A program made the position numbers and the translations under genes. The notes under the pieces were generated by a model. It did not search any database. It saw only the letters and a program-made list of their open reading frames with translations, and had not been told where the DNA came from. From Janthinobacterium lividum (GTDB lineage: Bacteria; Pseudomonadota; Gammaproteobacteria; Burkholderiales; Burkholderiaceae_D): a DNA stretch of 64,000 nt. The DNA lies in NCBI RefSeq assembly GCF_034424625.1, contig NZ_CP139976.1:1488001-1552000 (forward strand), given 5' to 3'. Shown here in pieces: positions 58,645 to 64,000 of the stretch (its first letter is position 1; the number at the start of each line of letters is the position of its first letter).

Positions 58645-60864
58645 ATGAAACTTGCTTTGAAATTGATGCCCGCCGCCCTTGCCGTTGCCGGTGCCTTCAG
58701 CTTTTCCACCCAGGTCCTGGCACAGGAGGCCGCCACGTCTGGCGCCGCCAGCGCCCAAAGCGCCAGCGAGGCCAGCGATGCGAAAGAACGCATGGAAACC
58801 GTCACCGTTTCCGCCCGCCGCCGCGAAGAGCGGCTGCAGGACGTGCCGCTGGCCGTCACGGCGTTTTCCGCCAAGGCCCTGGAACGGGCGAATATCCAGA
58901 ACCTGGCCGACTTGCAGGAGCGCGTGCCGAACCTGACCGTGTATGCCTCGCGCGGCACGAACACTACCCTGACAGCCTTCATTCGCGGCGTGGGCCAGGC
59001 CGACCCGGTCTGGGGCGTGGACCCGGGCGTGGGCATATATTTTGACGATGTCTACATGGCCCGTCCGCAAGGCGCCCTGCTCGACGTGTTCGACGTGCAG
59101 CGCATCGAAGTGCTGCGCGGCCCGCAAGGCACCCTGTACGGCAAGAACACCATCGGCGGCGCCATCAAGTATATTTCGCGTCCTCTGGCGAAGGAAAACG
59201 GCGCCTCGGCGGAAGTGGGCATCGGCAACTACAACCAGCGCAACTTCAAGGCCGCCTTTAACCTGGCCAACGAGAACGGTACCTGGCGCGCGCGCCTGGC
59301 AGCTGCCAAGCTGGACCGCGACGGTTTCGGCCGCAACACCTTCAATGGCGAACAGGTCAGCGACCAGGACAGCACGGCCGCGCGCCTGTCCGTCGGCTAT
59401 TTTCCGCAGGACATCCCGCTCACCGTCGTGCTGAGCCTGGACGCCACGGACGACAAATCGGGCGTGCGCGGTTTCCAGCGCATGGGCGTGAGCGCCTTCG
59501 ATCCGCTCAAGCGGCCGGCCAGCACGGATGCCTATGACATCCAGAGCGGCATGCCTGGCAACAACTTCACGCACAACCGGGGCGGTTCGCTGGTGGCCAA
59601 TTACACCTTGTCGAATGACTGGTCCGTCAAAGTGATCGGCGCCAAGCGGCGCAGCACGTCCGAGCAAACCATCGACTTCGACGGCTTGCCGCTGCCCATC
59701 GCCGACGTGTTCGGCGACTCGCGTGACGAACAGAAGAGCCTGGAATTGCAGGCCTCGTACAGCGGCGATTACGGCGCCGGCGTGATCGGCCTGTACCGCT
59801 TCGAAGGCACGGCCGGCGGCGGCATCTACAACAATTTCCTGGGGCGCCAGTTCACGGCCGCCGTCAGCACGGTGGAGACGGACAGCACGGCGCTGTACAC
59901 GGACTGGACCTGGCCGCTGGGCAAGGTGTGGAGCATCAATGCGGGCTTGCGCCACACGCGCGAGGAAAAGCGCGCCATCGTGCTCAACCGCGCCTTTGCC
60001 GACGTGGGCTTTACGCGGCCTATCCAGACGGCGGCCGACTTCGACAAGTCCTTGTCGGTCAGCAATACCTCGCCGAAACTGTCCGTGCGCTACGAAGCGT
60101 CGAAGACGACGAATTTCTACAGCAACCTGTCGCGCGGTTTCAAGTCGGGTGGCTACAACGTGCGCGCCAACAACCTGGTGGTGCCAGATTCGGCGCGGCC
60201 GTACAAGGATGAAAAACTTGATGCGCTGGAAGTGGGCATGAAGTACGCGGCGCCGGACGACACGTTTGATGCCAACGTGGCCCTGTTCTACAACCGCTAC
60301 AAGGATATCCAGTTGTCCGTGTTCACCAGCTATGTGCAGCCGGGCGGCGTGCCGGGCTTCTATGGCGACTTCACGAATGCGGGCAAGGCCACCGTCAAAG
60401 GCGCCGAGTTCGAATTCTCGTGGCGTCCCAACCGCCAGTGGGAAGTCAACGGCTTCCTCGCCCTGCTGAGCGCCGGCTATGACGAGTTCATGAGCGGCGG
60501 CAAGAATATCGCGGATACGCAAAAGTTCAGCAATACGCCGGCCCGGCAAGTGGGCTTGAACCTGACGCGCACGGACCGCGACGTGTTCGGCGGCGCGCTG
60601 CGCAGCATGGTCGGCTACGGCTACCGCAGCAAGGTGTATCCGACCACGGACTTGAGCGAAACCCTGGCGCAGGGCGGCTACAGCATCTGGACGGCTGGCG
60701 TCGTGTGGGAAGCGCCGAAGAACTGGACCTTCAGCTTGCATGGCAGCAACCTGGGTAATAAACGCTACCGTACGGATGGCTACAACATTCCCGCCGTGTT
60801 CATCCTCGACGGTTTCTATGGTCCGCCACGCCAGATCATCGCCAAGGCTGGCTACAAATTTTAA
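58645..60864 (+). CDS. TonB-dependent receptor
   Basis: 739 residues with a signal peptide ending VLAQ, a TonB box-like METVTVSARRRE, plug motifs (VPNLTVYASRG, IRGVGQADPVWGVDPGVGIY, VEVLRGPQGTLYGKNTIGGA in variant form) and a barrel ending KAGYKF. It belongs to the large group of proteobacterial receptors for non-siderophore substrates (FyuA/sphingomonad type). It is followed by a secreted esterase and preceded by a cytoplasmic hydrolase, which suggests uptake of ester breakdown products. Confidence 0.92.
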   Translation: MKLALKLMPAALAVAGAFSFSTQVLAQEAATSGAASAQSASEASDAKERMETVTVSARRREERLQDVPLAVTAFSAKALERANIQNLADLQERVPNLTVYASRGTNTTLTAFIRGVGQADPVWGVDPGVGIYFDDVYMARPQGALLDVFDVQRIEVLRGPQGTLYGKNTIGGAIKYISRPLAKENGASAEVGIGNYNQRNFKAAFNLANENGTWRARLAAAKLDRDGFGRNTFNGEQVSDQDSTAARLSVGYFPQDIPLTVVLSLDATDDKSGVRGFQRMGVSAFDPLKRPASTDAYDIQSGMPGNNFTHNRGGSLVANYTLSNDWSVKVIGAKRRSTSEQTIDFDGLPLPIADVFGDSRDEQKSLELQASYSGDYGAGVIGLYRFEGTAGGGIYNNFLGRQFTAAVSTVETDSTALYTDWTWPLGKVWSINAGLRHTREEKRAIVLNRAFADVGFTRPIQTAADFDKSLSVSNTSPKLSVRYEASKTTNFYSNLSRGFKSGGYNVRANNLVVPDSARPYKDEKLDALEVGMKYAAPDDTFDANVALFYNRYKDIQLSVFTSYVQPGGVPGFYGDFTNAGKATVKGAEFEFSWRPNRQWEVNGFLALLSAGYDEFMSGGKNIADTQKFSNTPARQVGLNLTRTDRDVFGGALRSMVGYGYRSKVYPTTDLSETLAQGGYSIWTAGVVWEAPKNWTFSLHGSNLGNKRYRTDGYNIPAVFILDGFYGPPRQIIAKAGYKF

Positions 60865-60879
60865 GAAGTTGTAGAAGTG

Positions 60880-60903
60880 CCGGCTTGACGGGCGTCAAGC
60901 CGG
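60880..60903 (+). terminator. Hairpin after the TonB receptor gene
   Basis: CCGGCTTGAC-GGGC-GTCAAGCCGG, 15 bases after the stop. The T-rich run is weak, so partial read-through to the esterase gene is likely. Confidence 0.6.
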
Positions 60904-60948
60904 TTGGTTGTCGCTGTTTTCGTCGTGAATAATAATCAGGAGACTGGC

Positions 60949-61944
60949 ATGGCACATCTGAATCAACAACTGCGTCATTTATTATCTGCACTGATCACCG
61001 CCTGCGGCTTGCTGGCCGCGCTGCCGGCTGCTGCCGGGCAGTGGGATTTCGGCCTGTACGCGAGCCTGTGGGGTACGCGTGAATACCAGGTCTGGCTACC
61101 GAGCAACTACAACGCCAACACGCCGCTGCCCGTCGTGTTGATGCTGCACGGCTGCGGTTCCGAGCCCAACAGCATGGCCGCCGTCAGCCGCTACAACCAG
61201 CTGGCCGACAGCGAAAACTTTATTGTTGTCTATCCGCGCCAGAACGCCACGGCCAACCCCATGCGCTGCTGGAATTTCATGTTGCCGCTGAACCAGGAGC
61301 GGGGCACGGGCGAACCGGCCGTGCTGATGGGCATCTTGAACAAGGTCAAGAATAAATATGCGGTGCAGGACAGCCGCGTGTATGTGACGGGCATCTCGGC
61401 CGGCGGCGCCATGGCTTCCATCATGGCCGCCTGTTATTCCGATGTGTTCGCCGCCGTGATGGTGCATTCGGGCGGCATGTACAAGGGCGCCACCGGCATG
61501 ATCACGGCCGCCGATTCGCTGTTCAACGGCAGTTCGTTCGACCCGAAAGTACGGGGCAAGGATGCCTGGCGCTGCTCCGGTTCGCCGCGCCGCCTGATGC
61601 CGACAATGGTGTTCCATGGCACCTCGGACATCGTCGTCAATCCCGTCAACGGCGAGCAAACCATCGAACAATTCCTGCAGACCAGCGATTATGGCGACGA
61701 TGGCCTCGACAATGACAGCGTGCGCTACCGTGCCGACAGCATCGTGCGCCAGACGGTGCCGTACGGCCGCAGCTATTCCATCGACACGTATCTGCACAAC
61801 GGCGCCGTCATTGCGCAAAAGTACACGGTGGAAGGCATGAACCACGCGTGGAGCGGCGGTCCTCCCGGCTGGCCGTTCAGCGATGAGCTGGGTCCGGACG
61901 CCACCGTGATCAGCTGGAATTTCTTCAAGAATTACCAGCGCTGA
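60949..61944 (+). CDS. Secreted PHB-depolymerase-family esterase
   Basis: 331 residues with a Sec signal (LITACGLLAALPAAAG) and a catalytic domain of the Esterase_PHB type: LPVVLMLHGCGSEPNSMAAV (oxyanion), VTGISAGGAMAS (lipase box Ser), TSDIVVN (Asp) and GMNHAWSGG (His). The family covers poly(3-hydroxybutyrate) depolymerases and feruloyl-type esterases; no substrate-binding domain is attached. CAGGAGA precedes the ATG at 60949. Last gene of the TetR-hydrolase-receptor-esterase cluster. Confidence 0.9.
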   Translation: MAHLNQQLRHLLSALITACGLLAALPAAAGQWDFGLYASLWGTREYQVWLPSNYNANTPLPVVLMLHGCGSEPNSMAAVSRYNQLADSENFIVVYPRQNATANPMRCWNFMLPLNQERGTGEPAVLMGILNKVKNKYAVQDSRVYVTGISAGGAMASIMAACYSDVFAAVMVHSGGMYKGATGMITAADSLFNGSSFDPKVRGKDAWRCSGSPRRLMPTMVFHGTSDIVVNPVNGEQTIEQFLQTSDYGDDGLDNDSVRYRADSIVRQTVPYGRSYSIDTYLHNGAVIAQKYTVEGMNHAWSGGPPGWPFSDELGPDATVISWNFFKNYQR

Positions 61945-61968
61945 TGGGTTGAGAAACTTGCAGCTTGT

Positions 61969-61999
61969 ACAATGGGGCGCAGCGATTGCGCCCCATTGT
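61969..61999 (+). terminator. Hairpin after the esterase gene
   Basis: ACAATGGGGCGCA-GCGAT-TGCGCCCCATTGT, a perfect 13-bp stem, 24 bases after the stop, without a T-run. Confidence 0.6.
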
Positions 62000-62157
62000 G
62001 CCGCTCAAGGCCCGTCCTGCTGGCCAAGCGGCAAAGGTTGACGGAAGTTATGGGAACCTTGTCGGGTTCTTACTAAATATCAAGTATTTCCTTGCCATCC
62101 CATGGCATTGTCGGTTCTCCAGCTTGATGAGATGCAAGCGCGCATGAGGAGAATGCC

Positions 62158-64000
62158 ATGGACGGTGACGAGTCGATATCGGGTGCCCAGCGTCCGCTGC
62201 GCCTGCGCTTGGGGGGCTCGCCCAAGGTGCCCGCCGGTGTGCTGATACCGCAGCGCATCGCCGGCAGCGAGGCCATCTGTGGTGGCATCGAATACCGCGT
62301 GCTGTGCGTCTCGACGCATGCGGACTTGCCGCTGAATAGTTTGATCGCCTTGCCCGCCGCTATCGATATCGTTACCGACCAGGGGCAGCTGCGCAGTATT
62401 TGCGGCATCGTCGCGCAAGCGAGCGCCGGTGACAGCGATGGCGCGCTGGCCAGCTACCAGCTGGTGCTGACGGACGCCTTCGCCATCATGGAAAAGCGCT
62501 GCAATACGCGCGTCTTCCGGCGCCTGACGGATATCGAGATCGTCAAGACCCTGCTCGACGAATGGATACGCAGCAATACCGTGCTGGCGCACGCCTTCCA
62601 GTATGCGTTTGCCGATTTCTTCGAAGCGCAGGCATACCCGCAGCGCGAATTTGTCATGCAGCACAATGAGTCCGATGCGGCCTTTGTGCGGCGCCTGCTC
62701 AAGCGCAGCGGCGTAGCCTGGTTTTTTCGTGCGGAGGGCAATACGGATGCACATGCCGAGCCGGCGCATACCCTGGTGCTGTTCAACCATGCCGACGGCT
62801 TGCGGAAAAACATGGCGGACACCGTGCGCTATCACGCGGACCGGGCAACCGAACAGCGCGACACCCTGACGTCGTGGAGCGAAGTGCGCAAGCTGCAGGC
62901 GGGCAAGGTGACGCGCCATAGCTGGAATGAGGAACACCCGCGCGCGCGGCCGTTCATGACTGCCGATGCCTTGGGGCGGGGGCAGCAAGGCATGCATGGC
63001 AATGCCATTGCCGCCACCCTCGATGATTACCGCGTGCTGCCGCCGCGCGCGGGCGCGGATCATGAGGCTTTGTGCCAGCTGGGCATGCTGGCCATGCAGC
63101 AGCACGATTACGAGAGCCATTGCTTTCACGCCGAAGGCAGCGTGCGCGACCTGTGCCCAGGCGAGTACTTCAGCCTGGCCGAGCATCCCGATATCGACGC
63201 CTTGCCAGTGGCCGAGCGCGATTTTGTCGTCACGTCGCTGCAGGTGGCGGCGCAAAATAATCTACCCAGGGAACTTGCCGCCAGGGTGGCGCGTTTGTTT
63301 GCGCGTAACCGTTGGCTGGCCGATGAGGCATCGCTGCCGCAGCGCGAACTGACGGCGGCGGTGGACGATGGCCCCTTGCGCATGCATATTGAACTGGCTG
63401 CCGTGCGGCGCGGCGTGCCCATCGTTCCAGCATACGATGCGCGCATCGACCTGCCGCCAGTTCCCATGCAAAGCGCCGTGGTGGTGGGGCCGACGAATGA
63501 GGAAGTCCATTGCGACGCGATGGGCCGGGTCAAGGTGCGCTTTCCCGCCACGCGCACGCTGGATCACGAGCATGCAGGCGGCACGGGCGCCTCCGACACG
63601 GATGCCGATTCGGCCTGGGTGCGCGTCGCGTCGAGCTGGGCGGGTAACGGTCCCGGCAGCATGCTGCAATGCGGCTATTTGGGCTTGCCCCGCGTGGGCA
63701 GCGAAGTCTTGCTGGCCTTTCTCGGTGGCGATCCGGACCGGCCCATTATCGTGGGCCAGTTGTACAACCACAACGCGCAGCCGGCTGCCTTGAGCAAGGC
63801 AGGCGACTTGCCCGGCAACCGTTATTTGTCCGGCATGAAGAGCCGCGAAATCAAGGGCACGCGTGGCAACCAGCTGCGCTTTGATGATGTCCACGGACAA
63901 ATCAACACCCAGCTTGCCAGCGATCACGGTTCCACCCAGCTCAACCTGGGCTGGCTGACGCAGGATCGGCGCAATGGCCAGGGCGATGCGCGGGGCGAGG
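62158..64000 (+). CDS. vgrG: Type VI secretion tip protein VgrG, partial
   Basis: The frame is open to the window end (about 614 codons visible). Starting MDGDESISGAQRPLRLRLGG, it shows the gp27-like part (YAFADFFEAQAYPQREFVMQ, HNESDAAFVRRLLKRSGVAW), then the gp5-like OB domain with MQSAVVVGPTNEEVHCDAMG, RVKVRFP, AWVRVASSWAGNGPGSMLQC and GDPDRPIIVGQLYN, and the start of the Rhs/VgrG beta-helix region (NQLRFDDVHGQ). AGGAGA lies six bases before the ATG. The N-terminus of about 30 residues before the gp27-like part is longer than usual. Effector genes probably follow outside the window. Confidence 0.93.
   Translation, partial: MDGDESISGAQRPLRLRLGGSPKVPAGVLIPQRIAGSEAICGGIEYRVLCVSTHADLPLNSLIALPAAIDIVTDQGQLRSICGIVAQASAGDSDGALASYQLVLTDAFAIMEKRCNTRVFRRLTDIEIVKTLLDEWIRSNTVLAHAFQYAFADFFEAQAYPQREFVMQHNESDAAFVRRLLKRSGVAWFFRAEGNTDAHAEPAHTLVLFNHADGLRKNMADTVRYHADRATEQRDTLTSWSEVRKLQAGKVTRHSWNEEHPRARPFMTADALGRGQQGMHGNAIAATLDDYRVLPPRAGADHEALCQLGMLAMQQHDYESHCFHAEGSVRDLCPGEYFSLAEHPDIDALPVAERDFVVTSLQVAAQNNLPRELAARVARLFARNRWLADEASLPQRELTAAVDDGPLRMHIELAAVRRGVPIVPAYDARIDLPPVPMQSAVVVGPTNEEVHCDAMGRVKVRFPATRTLDHEHAGGTGASDTDADSAWVRVASSWAGNGPGSMLQCGYLGLPRVGSEVLLAFLGGDPDRPIIVGQLYNHNAQPAALSKAGDLPGNRYLSGMKSREIKGTRGNQLRFDDVHGQINTQLASDHGSTQLNLGWLTQDRRNGQGDARGE

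Noticed and set aside
58477..60741. A 754-codon minus-strand frame opposite the TonB receptor
   Set aside because: Antisense shadow of a clear receptor with signal peptide and plug motifs.
62080..63255. A 391-codon minus-strand frame opposite vgrG
   Set aside because: The plus strand carries continuous VgrG homology to the window end.
1..64000. CRISPR array, rRNA genes, IS elements or a retron
   Set aside because: No regularly spaced repeats, rRNA sequence, transposase with terminal repeats, or reverse transcriptase gene was seen.

Overview
The window is high-GC chromosomal DNA. Its core genes are a chemotaxis receptor, a 526-residue-class isocitrate lyase, class I fumarase, acetyl-CoA synthetase, TonB-dependent receptors and a type VI VgrG. 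Together with a possible relic of a PEP-CTERM tail, these fit a betaproteobacterium of the Oxalobacteraceae, most like Janthinobacterium or a relative (inference from protein flavour and gene content; no search was possible).

Layout. (1) 1-7.7 kb, core: the end of a methyl-accepting chemotaxis protein, a small secreted TonB-C protein, two lipoproteins, a Fur-boxed FecA-type receptor and a stand-alone receiver. (2) 7.77-27.40 kb, first island: integrated in tRNA-His(GTG), which is intact at 27358-27434. A 54-bp identical direct repeat (7770-7823 and 27349-27402) bounds it, and the repeat continues imperfectly over the tRNA terminator. It is a mosaic. A tyrosine integrase and a badly deleted P2-like prophage (A', I, J', V', S, R', all on minus) lie on the left. 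Pieces of another phage (DUF2280) lie in the middle. A plasmid-like module (RepA-type helicase, a four-box repeat array, a 46-nt palindrome, a res site with a serine resolvase) lies on the right. Cargo fills the gaps: DUF4062, a membrane protein, three HEPN-like proteins, a zinc-ribbon membrane protein and DUF2971. (3) 27.4-33.3 kb, core: tRNA-His, murI, class I fumarase, a UPF0114 membrane protein, acs and tRNA-Ser(GGA). (4) 33.3-48.05 kb, second island: in tRNA-Ser(GGA), with a 16-bp direct repeat at 33315-33330 and 48037-48052. A P4-type integrase is translationally coupled to a protein that keeps only the integrase arm-binding domain. Next come a second integrase-like gene, an AlpA-like regulator, a RAMA-like protein, a ubiquitin-like conjugation cassette (Ubl, E2/E1-like fusion, DUF6527), a divergent WYL regulator and a type I restriction system (hsdR-hsdM-hsdS). 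A stray 3' half of tRNA-Phe lies near the right end. (5) 48.0-64 kb, core: a LysE remnant, aceA, an MHS-type transporter, an SDR lacking the catalytic tyrosine, a run of small lineage-type genes, a MarR-GNAT fusion, a TetR / alpha-beta hydrolase / TonB receptor / PHB-depolymerase-like cluster and the start of vgrG.

How it fits together. Two tRNA-targeted islands carry nearly all the accessory genes, and only about 6 kb of core separates them. Most of the cargo resembles phage defence. The most interesting unit is the Ubl-E2/E1-DUF6527 operon. Its promoter (TTGCCA, 17 bp, TATAGT) is overlapped by an inverted repeat in the intergenic region shared with the WYL regulator, which suggests a repressible conjugation system.
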